DNA of 14,652 nt, from NCBI GenBank assembly GCA_030045215.1, contig JASIBJ010000308.1, forward strand, positions 1-14,652, in the 5' to 3' direction. A program made the translations under genes and the position numbers. Shown piece by piece: positions 6,715-13,339 of this stretch. The DNA is from Streptosporangiaceae bacterium (lineage in GTDB: Bacteria > Actinomycetota > Actinomycetes > Streptosporangiales > Streptosporangiaceae). Numbering within the stretch: the first letter of the stretch is position 1; each line of letters starts with the position of its first letter. A model generated the notes under the pieces. That model ran no database searches and was not told the DNA's origin. It was given only the letters and a program-made list of their open reading frames with translations.

Positions 6715-7961
6715 TTAGTCGACGGCGCTACCGTCGCCCGCCCGCGACACCTGAGTTCTTGGCTGGCCGGCGACGTCCGAAGCTGCGATCCCGACCACCG
6801 TCGCGGCGGCGCACGCGCTGAGGGCTAGCGCGCTCACATGCGGTGCGAGAAGCCCGAGCAGGGCGAGGACCGCTAGCCCGACCACCCGCGGCCAGGAAAT
6901 CCGTCGCCATACGTCCAGCTTGAACGCCAGGTGCCCGGCCACGTAGAGGGCGGGCCCGCCCAGAACAAGCCATGCCGTGGACGCCACCCCGACCGACCGC
7001 GGCGCGGTGAGCACGACGTCGTCCGCTGCCGCCGTGAGGATAATGCCCCCGACCATGATCGGGTGGATGTAGTGATACGCCGACCGGCCAAGTCGACCAG
7101 GGTCGGACGAGCCGGCAATAAGCCTCGCGCCTTCGTCCGCGCTGCGGTCGAAGTACAGCCACCACAGCGCGACGCTCCCAAGGAACGCGACGAGGAAGGC
7201 CAGCACCGTGGGGGCATCCGGTGCGCCCGGACGTGCGAGCGGGCCGGCTATCAGGCCGGCCAGGGTGGCGCCGGTCACGACGATCGATTCCCCGAAAGCG
7301 ATCAGGATGAACGCCTGGCATCGCTCGGCGAAGTGACCGCCTTCGATATCCCACTCCCGAGTACTGGCCCGTCCCAGACCAGGCGTGAAGAACCCGACAG
7401 CCCCCCGAGCAGATCCACGCTCACGGCCGCGAGCCACAACAGCGCACGAGCCAGAGTGCCCGGCGTCAGCCCGCCCGCGACGGCCAGCGCCCCGCTGACG
7501 CAGCACCAGACGAGGATCCGCTGGTAGTTGTGGGCCAAAGGCAGGTACTCACCACCGGGTGGCTGGCCGCGCAGCGCCACGACCGCGAACGCGCTCCGGC
7601 CAATCTGCATCACCGCGTAGGCCAGGCCGACCAGCCAGCCGGTCGACCTGAATGCGCCGGGCAGTGCGGCCGACATCGCGAGGCTGACGAGCATCAGCCC
7701 GAGCAGCAGGAGCCGGACCGGGATCTTCTCCGGGTCGAACCAGTTGGTCACCCACGTCGTGTAGGCCCACAGCAGCCATACCATCGCCAGCAGCAGGGCC
7801 GCCTGGAGCGCGCCGATCGCGGTCCGGTGACCCAGCAGGAAGTTCGACAGCTGCGTGATCGCGAACACGTAGACAAGATCGAAGAACAGCTCAACATTGG
7901 TGACGCGCCGCCGCCCGCTGGCCCGCTCGCGCACCAGGCTGGGACCCGATCTCTCGGCCAA
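6715..7961 (-). pseudogene. ltrA: LtrA-family (low temperature requirement A) membrane protein, frameshifted
   Basis: Two overlapping frames together encode one LtrA-family polytopic membrane protein. The N-terminal half (7961 to about 7401) carries the hallmark RRVTNVELFFDLVYVFAITQ and several hydrophobic helices. The C-terminal half, in another frame down to TAA at 6715-6717, carries FFTPGLGR, EWDIEGGHFAERCQ and LIAFGESIVVTG, all family signatures. The switch falls at a run of six G (C6 on the + strand, 7401-7406). One extra G would give DLLGGAVGFFTPGLGR and a continuous protein of about 415 aa, a normal family length. As given, the first frame ends early at 7302. TTG 7961 is chosen because AGGAGAGG (7973-7966) precedes it. 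It starts 29 bp after the CoA-ester lyase stop, so likely co-transcribed. The biochemical function of LtrA proteins is poorly known. The break may be a sequencing or assembly error. Confidence 0.85.
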
Positions 7962-7965
7962 CCCA

Positions 7966-7973
7966 CCTCTCCT
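7966..7973 (-). promoter_or_regulatory. Strong Shine-Dalgarno AGGAGAGG deciding a TTG start
   Basis: AGGAGAGG on the - strand ends 4 nt (AGGAG core 7 nt) before TTG 7961. It is the best ribosome site in the window and supports the rare TTG as start of the LtrA-family gene. Confidence 0.6.
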
Positions 7974-7990
7974 GTCCAGCCGGAGGCGGC

Positions 7991-8947
7991 CTAGCCGGGA
8001 GCCGGCGGCTCGAATCGCGTCGTCCTGGACAGCCCCGCGGCCCGGCCCCTGGCCGCCGCGACCATGGCCATCTTGCGCGATGCCTCGTCGATCATCTCGC
8101 TGTCCAGCATCGCGGCACCAAGGCCCCGGCCGGTGTAAAAGTCGTAGGCCTCCAGAAGCAACTCGGCTCGGTCGTATTCCCCCTGGCCGGGAGAGAAGGC
8201 CCGATTGACCACCTCCACCTGGCTCGGATGCACGACCCACTTGCCGTCGTAGCCGAGCGCGGCCACGCTGGCCGCGCTCCGTTCCAGCCCGGCGATGTCC
8301 TGGATCGCTGCATACGGGCCGTCGATGGCCTGCACTCCGTGCGCACGCGCGGCCACGAGGATTCGCATGTGCGCGTAGTGAAACGCATCGCCGCCTGCGT
8401 ATCCGGTCGGCTGCGCGCCGACGCTGAGCGACCGCATGCCCAGGCTCGCCACGAAGTCGGCAGGGCCGAATACAAGCGCCTCAAGCCGGGGCGAGGCCGC
8501 CGCGATCTCATCCGCGCTGGCGAGCCCGGCTGCGTCTTCGATCTGCGCCTCAATCGCGATCCGGCCTGGCGGCAGCCCGGTAGCCAGCTCGACCTGGCTG
8601 AGCAGGAGGTCCAGCCAGATGATGTGGCGCGGCCCGAGGACCTTCGGCAGCACAATCGCGTCGAGGCAGTCGCCCGCCTGCTCGACGATCTCGACCACGT
8701 CGCGGTACGCCCAGCCGCTGCTGGCGTCGTTGACCCGGACCGCCCTGACCTTGGCCCCCCAGCCGCCAGCTCGCAGCGCCTCGGCGACCAGTTCCCGGCT
8801 GCCGGCCTTTGCCGAGGGTGCTACCGAATCCTCGAGGTCAAGGAATACCTCGTCAGCGGGCAGACCGCGCGCCTTCTGGAAGAAGCGGGGATTGCTGCCG
8901 GGAACCGCGAGGGTTGTCCGGCGCGATCTGAATGCCCGTGCGCTCAC
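7991..8947 (-). CDS. CitE/Mcl-type CoA-ester lyase (HpcH/HpaI aldolase family), 318 aa
   Basis: Member of the citrate-lyase beta-subunit-like / malyl-CoA lyase family, which cleaves or forms C-C bonds in CoA esters such as malyl-CoA with Mg2+. Motifs: VPGSNPRFFQKA (15-26), DEVFLDLEDSV (32-42), VRVN (70-73), IEAQIEDAAGL with Glu133 and Glu137, FGPADFVASLGM with Asp164 (probable metal ligand), DGPYAAIQD (209-217) and GYDGKWVVHPSQV (232-244). Length is typical of stand-alone enzymes; no CitD/CitF partners are nearby, so a citrate lyase complex is unlikely. The exact substrate is uncertain. GTG 8947 is used, with TAGGCT 8 nt upstream. It lies 56 bp after the 95-aa gene and 29 bp before the LtrA-family gene on the same strand. 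Confidence 0.88.
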   Translation of the reverse strand: MSARAFRSRRTTLAVPGSNPRFFQKARGLPADEVFLDLEDSVAPSAKAGSRELVAEALRAGGWGAKVRAVRVNDASSGWAYRDVVEIVEQAGDCLDAIVLPKVLGPRHIIWLDLLLSQVELATGLPPGRIAIEAQIEDAAGLASADEIAAASPRLEALVFGPADFVASLGMRSLSVGAQPTGYAGGDAFHYAHMRILVAARAHGVQAIDGPYAAIQDIAGLERSAASVAALGYDGKWVVHPSQVEVVNRAFSPGQGEYDRAELLLEAYDFYTGRGLGAAMLDSEMIDEASRKMAMVAAARGRAAGLSRTTRFEPPAPG

Positions 8948-8955
8948 AGGCGCCG

Positions 8956-8961
8956 AGCCTA
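8956..8961 (-). promoter_or_regulatory. -10-like element TAGGCT upstream of the CoA-ester lyase
   Basis: TAGGCT on the - strand ends 8 nt before GTG 8947, the same hexamer, spacing and GTGAGC start as at 472-491. No convincing -35. Suggests its own leaderless transcript besides any read-through. Confidence 0.35.
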
Positions 8962-9003
8962 TCGGGCGGCCGGCACCGCAGCCGGTACAGGCGGGCCGGG
9001 CCG

Positions 9004-9291
9004 CTACTGACCGCGCACGAGTCGCAGTTGCGGCTCCGGCTCAAGCGGCCGGATCGACAGCTCCCTGAAGTCATCCGCCGCGTCGTACTGACCCGAGTAG
9101 TCGCACAGTTGGGCCAGCGCCTCGACCAGGTTGTCGATCCGCCCGTCAAGCCGACGGATGTCGAGCTCCGTATAGGCCAGCCTCGCCTGCATGTCGCGTC
9201 GCCGAGCCCACGGTCCGTTGCCGCGCCAGTACCTCAGCTCCGCCGCGATGGTAGCGGTCAGGCCCTGCCGGGCCGCCTCATGATTGGGCAT
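9004..9291 (-). CDS. Small hypothetical protein, 95 aa
   Basis: I do not recognise this protein. Codon use is typical of the window (mostly G/C-ending) and a Shine-Dalgarno AAGGGGA lies about 7 nt before ATG 9291, so it is probably real. It has no signal peptide or membrane segment. Residues 5-65 look largely helical with a regular spacing of Leu/Ile (TELDIRRLDGRIDNLVEALA), which could form a coiled coil or small helical bundle. The rest contains LCDYSGQYDAADDFREL and a Pro/Glu-rich end (RPLEPEPQLRL). One Cys only, so no metal cluster. It is divergent from mrp and upstream of the CoA-ester lyase; no functional link can be deduced. Confidence 0.65.
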   Translation of the reverse strand: MPNHEAARQGLTATIAAELRYWRGNGPWARRRDMQARLAYTELDIRRLDGRIDNLVEALAQLCDYSGQYDAADDFRELSIRPLEPEPQLRLVRGQ

Positions 9292-9319
9292 AGCGAGATC
9301 CCCTTCGTCGTAACACGGC

Positions 9320-9367
9320 GTGTCCAGCCCGCAGTCCCCCCGCTAGCTGGGGCGGCCCCGTGGACAC
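9320..9367. repeat. Nested inverted repeat between the 95-aa gene and mrp
   Basis: GTGTCCA (9320-9326) is perfectly complementary to TGGACAC (9361-9367). Inside it CCCC (9338-9341) pairs with GGGG (9349-9352) around GCTAGCT. It begins 29 bp upstream of the 95-aa gene start and ends about 150 bp before mrp, so it could be an operator or a leader structure of the small gene. Confidence 0.35.
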
Positions 9368-9507
9368 CGAATCTCGTTGCCCTTACGGCCGACGCAGCAA
9401 TAATGTCCGAGCGCAACCAGCCAAGAAGGCCGAACGGCAGGCTGCCCGTATTCGCACCGAATCACTCCGGCCTGGCGGTACGTGGACCGGCACGCCTGGT
9501 CCGGCCA

Positions 9508-9513
9508 TAGCAT
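9508..9513 (+). promoter_or_regulatory. -10-like element TAGCAT upstream of mrp
   Basis: TAGCAT matches TANNNT and ends 6 nt before ATG 9520. TGGACC at 9483-9488 could be a weak -35 with a 19-bp spacer. No well-placed ribosome site, so leaderless initiation is plausible. Confidence 0.4.
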
Positions 9514-9519
9514 GGGACC

Positions 9520-10686
9520 ATGTCCACAGACTCGATAGCTGCGGCAGCCGGCGTCGGCGGTTTGCCGACGATTGAGCAGGTCACGCAGGCCCTGGCCGGG
9601 GTAAATGACCCGGAGATCCACCGCCCCATCACCGACCTGGACATGGTGAAGCACGTCGAGGTCGGCGCCGACGGCACCGTTGTGGTGCAGGTCTGGCTTA
9701 CGGTGGCTGGCTGTCCGCTCCGCGAAACCATCACCAGGGACGTGACCGCGGCCGTTGGCAGGCTGCCCGGAGTCAGCGCCGTCCGGGTGGACCTGGACGT
9801 AATGAGCGAAGATCAGCGCCGGGGCCTCCAGAACAAGCTGCGCGGCGGGGCGGCCGAACGAGAGATTCCGTTCGCGAAACCGGGATCGCTCACCAAGGTC
9901 TACGCGATCGCCAGCGGCAAGGGCGGCGTCGGTAAGTCGTCCGTCACCGTCAATGTTGCCGTCGCCATGGCTGCGGCCGGGCTGAAGGTGGGCCTGCTCG
10001 ACGCCGACATCTACGGGCACTCGGTGCCGAGGATGCTCGGCGTGACCGGCCGGCCCACGCAGGTCGAGCAAATGATCATGCCGCCCACCGCGAACGGAGT
10101 GGTGGCCATCTCCAGCGGCATGCTGAAGAAAGGCAATGAGCCGCTTCCGCTGCGCGGCCCCATCCTGCACCGGCTTTTGCAGCAGTTCCTCGCGGACGTG
10201 TACTGGGGCGACCTGGACGTCCTGCTGATGGATCTGCCGCCGGGCACGGGAGATGTGGCTATCTCGGCCGCGCACCTCGTGCCCGGATCCGAGCTGGTTG
10301 TCGTCACGACGCCGCAGCTGGCCTCGGCCGAGGTCGCCGAGCGAGCCGGATCGCTGGCGCTGCAGCTACATCAGCGCGTCGCCGGCGTCATCGAGAATAT
10401 GTCCTACCTGCCGTGTCCGCACTGCAACGAGCGTGTGGATGTCTTCGGCTCCGGCGGCGGCCAGGCGGTCGCCGACACGCTGACCAGGCTGACGGGCGCT
10501 CCGGTCCACGTCCTTGGTGAAGTGCCCATCGATACGAGGCTGCGCGAGGCTGGGGACGCCGGCCGACCGCTCGTGTTGTCGGACCCGGACTCGCCCGCTG
10601 CACAGCAGCTACGCAAGATCGCGGAGAGCCTGGCCGGGAGGAGCCGGGGTCTGGCCGGTCGGCAGCTCGGCCTCACACCGCTCTGA
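9520..10686 (+). CDS. mrp: Mrp/ApbC/NBP35-family Fe-S cluster carrier ATPase, 388 aa
   Basis: A cytosolic P-loop ATPase thought to carry or insert Fe-S clusters into apoproteins. Residues ~16-95 are a MIP18/DUF59 domain (NDPEIHRPITDLDMVKHVEV, with Cys65 in AGCPL). The ATPase has the deviant Walker A SGKGGVGKSS (132-141), DADIYGHSVP (161-170), RGPILHRLLQQFLADVYWG (212-230) and the Walker B region MDLPPGTGD (237-245). Cys299 and Cys302 in CPHC are the cluster-binding pair that bridges the dimer. Length is normal for actinobacteria. ATG 9520 lies 6 nt after a -10 element. It converges on tatB with a 123-bp gap. Mrp near tatB and htrA is a known actinobacterial neighbourhood, which supports the call; a functional link to Tat is possible since many Tat substrates carry Fe-S or other cofactors, but this is inference. 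Confidence 0.96.
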   Translation: MSTDSIAAAAGVGGLPTIEQVTQALAGVNDPEIHRPITDLDMVKHVEVGADGTVVVQVWLTVAGCPLRETITRDVTAAVGRLPGVSAVRVDLDVMSEDQRRGLQNKLRGGAAEREIPFAKPGSLTKVYAIASGKGGVGKSSVTVNVAVAMAAAGLKVGLLDADIYGHSVPRMLGVTGRPTQVEQMIMPPTANGVVAISSGMLKKGNEPLPLRGPILHRLLQQFLADVYWGDLDVLLMDLPPGTGDVAISAAHLVPGSELVVVTTPQLASAEVAERAGSLALQLHQRVAGVIENMSYLPCPHCNERVDVFGSGGGQAVADTLTRLTGAPVHVLGEVPIDTRLREAGDAGRPLVLSDPDSPAAQQLRKIAESLAGRSRGLAGRQLGLTPL

Positions 10687-10720
10687 CCTCATCGACCGCT
10701 CCGAAGCTGGTCGCGGTGCA

Positions 10721-10734
10721 TAGGCCGGCGCCTA
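10721..10734. terminator. Small hairpin in the convergent mrp-tatB gap
   Basis: TAGGC, CGGC, GCCTA: a 5-bp stem with 4-nt loop, 34 bp after the mrp stop and 75 bp after the tatB stop. No T-tract and a short stem, so a bidirectional terminator role is only a suggestion. Confidence 0.22.
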
Positions 10735-10809
10735 GCCTGCGAAGAAGGCCTGTCGATTCTCGCCAGGACGTGGCGCTGGTCAGTGTCGGCCGACTCCGGC
10801 AGCACCGGC

Positions 10810-11193
10810 TCAGGTGGCCTCGGCATCGTAAGGCGGGCTCTCGCCCGGCTGGAGCGGCGTGGTCTGCGTCACCTGATTGGGCCGGGCGGCGCCGTTCCCG
10901 ACCGCCGCCGAACCGCCGAGCAAGGTTCCTTCGCCAGTGAGCTCGTTGATGACGTGCTTGCGGACGAAGTGCTTCGGATTCAGATCGGCGATGTCGAACT
11001 GCTGGGTGAACTGGGTGAACTCGGGGCCCAGGCTGTCCGATAGCTCGGATTTGGCTCCCTCGGCCATCCGGCGGAGCTCACGCAGAAGACGCCCGGCCTG
11101 TGCGGCCATGGCAGGCAGCCGCTCCGGGCCGAAGATAATCAGCGCGAGAACGCCCAGCACGAGCAGCTTGAGGAAGGACAGGTCGAAAAGCAC
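10810..11193 (-). CDS. tatB: Sec-independent protein translocase subunit TatB, 127 aa
   Basis: TatB binds twin-arginine substrates together with TatC at the inner membrane. One transmembrane helix at residues 5-21 is followed by the conserved hinge FGPERLP (21-27) and an amphipathic helix (AQAGRLLRELRRMAEGAK, 31-48). LGPEFTQF and DLNPKHFVRKH (70-80) are typical of actinobacterial TatB, and the C-terminus is a variable acidic/proline tail. Aligned with E. coli TatB, the intramembrane Glu8 is replaced here by Lys9 (FLKLLVLG). GTG 11193 has GGAG 6 nt upstream. It is the last gene of the anti-sigma - rseB-like - htrA - tatB series, 121 bp after htrA; a possible -10 (TAGTCT) lies in that gap but has no good -35. 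TatA would be an alternative, but the length and DLNPK motif favour TatB. No tatA or tatC is in the window. Confidence 0.92.
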   Translation of the reverse strand: MLFDLSFLKLLVLGVLALIIFGPERLPAMAAQAGRLLRELRRMAEGAKSELSDSLGPEFTQFTQQFDIADLNPKHFVRKHVINELTGEGTLLGGSAAVGNGAARPNQVTQTTPLQPGESPPYDAEAT

Positions 11194-11314
11194 CAGGCGC
11201 TCCAGGTAGCCGGGCCGGCGAGCACGTACACCGCTTCGCTCCAGACTAAACCGTCTTGGCCACTCACCCGAATGCCCTGCTGGCGAACGCCCGGCGTCGG
11301 TCAGGAAAACTGAA

Positions 11315-13252
11315 TCAAGACGGCGCGGATCCCAGCTTCATTGTGCTCGTATACGTCTGCCCGGCCTGAGTGAACGTGACGCTCGTCTTGCTGCCCGGCG
11401 CCATTGCCATGATCGCGTCCAGCAGGGTGTCGGCGTTGTTGATGGTCTGGCCGTCGAACCTAGTGATCACGTCTCCTGGCTGCAGGCCCGCCATGGCAGC
11501 CGGGCCGCCGGGCGTGACCGTGGACGTGCTGCCAGCCTTGGCCGGCATGATCTCGGCCCCGTTACCGCCCCAGCCGGCAGCGATCTGAGCTCCGATGACG
11601 GCGTGGGTCGCATACCCGGTTCTGATGATCTGGAGTGCGACCCGCCTAGCCTGGTTGATCGGTATGGCGAAACCGAGGCCGATGCTGCCGCCCTGGGTGC
11701 CGGTCAGCGGGTTGTTGCCGAGCGTGTCGATCGCCGCGTCCACCCCGATGACCTGGCCCTGGGCGTTCACCAGCGGGCCGCCCGAGTTTCCCGGGTTAAT
11801 CGGCGCGTCCGTTTGAATCGCGTCGAAGTAGACCTGCGGCGAGTTACCGGTCTGGCCAGGCTGCACCGGCCGGTTGACGGCGCTGACAATTCCGCTGGTC
11901 ACGGTGCCGGCCAGGCCTAGCGGCGAGCCGACGGCGAGCACCGGATCGCCGACGTCGACGCCGGTGGAGTTACCGAGCGACAAGGCCGGGAGCCCGGTGA
12001 CGCCCACAGCCCTGATGACGGCGATGTCGGAGTAGGGATCGCGTCCCACCAACTCGCCTGGGGCTGACTGGCCATTGCTGAAGTACACCCGGAGAGCGGC
12101 GTTGTTAAGCTCCCCGTCCAGGGTGACGACGTGATTATTGGTCACGATGTAGTCGCCCTGAATGATGAATCCGGAGCCCGTGCCCACTCCGCCGTTGACC
12201 TTGATCATCACGACGCTCGGTGTGACCCTGGCGGCGATCCCCGCGACTGAGGTCGCCGGACGGTTGGTGAGCGCGGGCGGGACGGTTCCCAGGGTGTAGG
12301 TCGGATTGATCGTCGAGATGCCGGCCGTCCGCAGCACTATGAACCCGCCGATCACGCCGCCCAGCAGAGTGCAGACCAGAGCCAGGCCACCCGCTGCCAG
12401 GGCGAGGCGCCGGCCACGTAGCCAGCCCGGCAGGCTGTCCCGCCTGTCACGGCCGGCACTCTCCCGGCCGGCACTCTCCCAGGCGGCACTCTCCCAGGCG
12501 GCACTGCTGGGCCCGGCATTCTCCTGGCCGGCACTATCGGGGCTGGCGCTCTGGGGCCCGGCATTCTCCTGGCCGGCACTATCGGGGCTGGCGCCGGGAT
12601 AGCTGGTGCCGGTGCCGTAGCCATTACGGAGCGGAGCCACCGCATCCGGGCTAGACACTGACGCGCCAGGGCTAGACACTGACGCGCCAGGGCTAGACGC
12701 AGCTGACGCGCCAGGGCTAGACGCTGACGCTCCAGGACTAGACGCGGCTGAGCCGGAGGCGCGCGCGAGGCCAGGCAGCCGCCACCAATCCTTCAATTTT
12801 CTCCGGTTTTGTCGCTTATCAGGGAATCCATCGATGGCGGTCTCTTCGTCGACCACGGCCTCAGAGGATGCGCACGCAGCACCATCAGGTCCGCTGGCCC
12901 CGGCGCCGCCACCGGCAATCTCCGTCTGTCCCGGACCCGGGTCCTCGCTGACGGGGTCGGCCCATGCTCCCGGCAGGAGCGCCCCGGACTTACGACGCAG
13001 CGAGTCCCACCTTGCCCGGCCGGCAGGCGTCCGGTCATCGATGTCACCGGACTTCGCGAAGCGATTAAATGCCTCAAAATCTGCGATCCGGTCGGCCTCC
13101 GGCATCTCAGTCGCGCCCTGGACTGAACGCGCCGAACCGCCGTCACTCGAATCGGCTCGATCGCCGGTATTGCCGGAATCGTCAGGATCGCGCGGCTGGT
13201 CTAGCTGGCCAGGCCGGTCGACCGCATCGTCGTCCCTCGGCTGCCCGGACAT
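11315..13252 (-). CDS. htrA: HtrA/DegP-family membrane serine protease with PDZ domain, 645 aa
   Basis: Envelope quality-control protease: trypsin-like domain plus one PDZ domain outside the membrane. Residues 1-280 are a long cytoplasmic, disordered region, with acidic start, a short ordered stretch around 53-98 (ADRIADFEAFNRFAKSGD...) and three sets of Ser/Pro/Ala/Gly repeats at 165-270. One transmembrane helix at 283-308 follows a basic stretch (RGRRLA). The protease has His374 (TNNHVV), Asp409 (PYSDIAV) and Ser490 (PGNSGGPL), so the triad is complete. The PDZ domain spans ~552-640 (GGPAAMAGLQPGDVITRFDG). ATG 13252 is chosen over the upstream in-frame codon at 13285 because GGGGAGG lies 6 nt upstream. 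It sits 87 bp after the rseB-like gene. Location next to an anti-sigma factor suggests ECF sigma control, but I see no clear sigma-E-type promoter in the gap. Confidence 0.95.
   Translation of the reverse strand: MSGQPRDDDAVDRPGQLDQPRDPDDSGNTGDRADSSDGGSARSVQGATEMPEADRIADFEAFNRFAKSGDIDDRTPAGRARWDSLRRKSGALLPGAWADPVSEDPGPGQTEIAGGGAGASGPDGAACASSEAVVDEETAIDGFPDKRQNRRKLKDWWRLPGLARASGSAASSPGASASSPGASAASSPGASVSSPGASVSSPDAVAPLRNGYGTGTSYPGASPDSAGQENAGPQSASPDSAGQENAGPSSAAWESAAWESAGRESAGRDRRDSLPGWLRGRRLALAAGGLALVCTLLGGVIGGFIVLRTAGISTINPTYTLGTVPPALTNRPATSVAGIAARVTPSVVMIKVNGGVGTGSGFIIQGDYIVTNNHVVTLDGELNNAALRVYFSNGQSAPGELVGRDPYSDIAVIRAVGVTGLPALSLGNSTGVDVGDPVLAVGSPLGLAGTVTSGIVSAVNRPVQPGQTGNSPQVYFDAIQTDAPINPGNSGGPLVNAQGQVIGVDAAIDTLGNNPLTGTQGGSIGLGFAIPINQARRVALQIIRTGYATHAVIGAQIAAGWGGNGAEIMPAKAGSTSTVTPGGPAAMAGLQPGDVITRFDGQTINNADTLLDAIMAMAPGSKTSVTFTQAGQTYTSTMKLGSAPS
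12456..12500 (-). repeat. Three 15-bp tandem repeats in htrA (SAAWE/SAGRE units)
   Basis: Units start at 12456, 12471 and 12486 with GCACTCTCCC followed by GGCCG or AGGCG. They encode five-residue units of the type ESAAW/ESAGR in the cytoplasmic linker before the membrane helix of HtrA. The frame is preserved. Confidence 0.85.
12509..12594 (-). repeat. Two identical 41-bp copies at 45-bp period in htrA
   Basis: Positions 12509-12549 and 12554-12594 are identical over 41 bp, with a 45-bp period (15 codons). They encode SPDSAGQENAGP units. Perfect identity suggests a recent duplication by slippage or unequal exchange. Confidence 0.88.
12648..12734 (-). repeat. Four imperfect 21/24-bp tandem repeats in htrA (SSPGASV units)
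   Basis: Units start at 12648, 12669, 12690 (24 bp) and 12714, each with GGGCTAGAC...GACGC-CCA, followed by a partial fifth unit. They encode SPGAS-containing seven- or eight-residue units in the HtrA linker. Confidence 0.85.
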
Positions 13253-13258
13253 GATCTG

Positions 13259-13265
13259 CCTCCCC
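13259..13265 (-). promoter_or_regulatory. Shine-Dalgarno GGGGAGG fixing the htrA start
   Basis: GGGGAGG on the - strand lies 6 nt before ATG 13252, and favours this start over the ATG at 13285, which would add 11 residues with no such site. Confidence 0.6.
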
Positions 13266-13339
13266 GTGACGGCACCCCGTGGCATGATCGACCAGCCGCC
13301 GTCGCTGGATATGCCCTATGCCGGGATGATTAGGCGTCG

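Noticed and set aside
6715..7506. C-terminal LtrA half as a separate gene
   Set aside because: It starts inside the upstream half with no ribosome site, and its first residues are off-frame readings; the frameshift explanation is simpler.
9365..9463. 9-bp direct repeat CACCGAATC at 9365 and 9455
   Set aside because: A single 9-mer pair in a ~230-bp gap is not far from chance and shows no other link to a regulator.
12456..12745. Tandem repeats that could suggest a CRISPR array
   Set aside because: Units are adjacent without unique spacers, are multiples of three and encode in-frame Ser/Pro/Ala repeats inside htrA.
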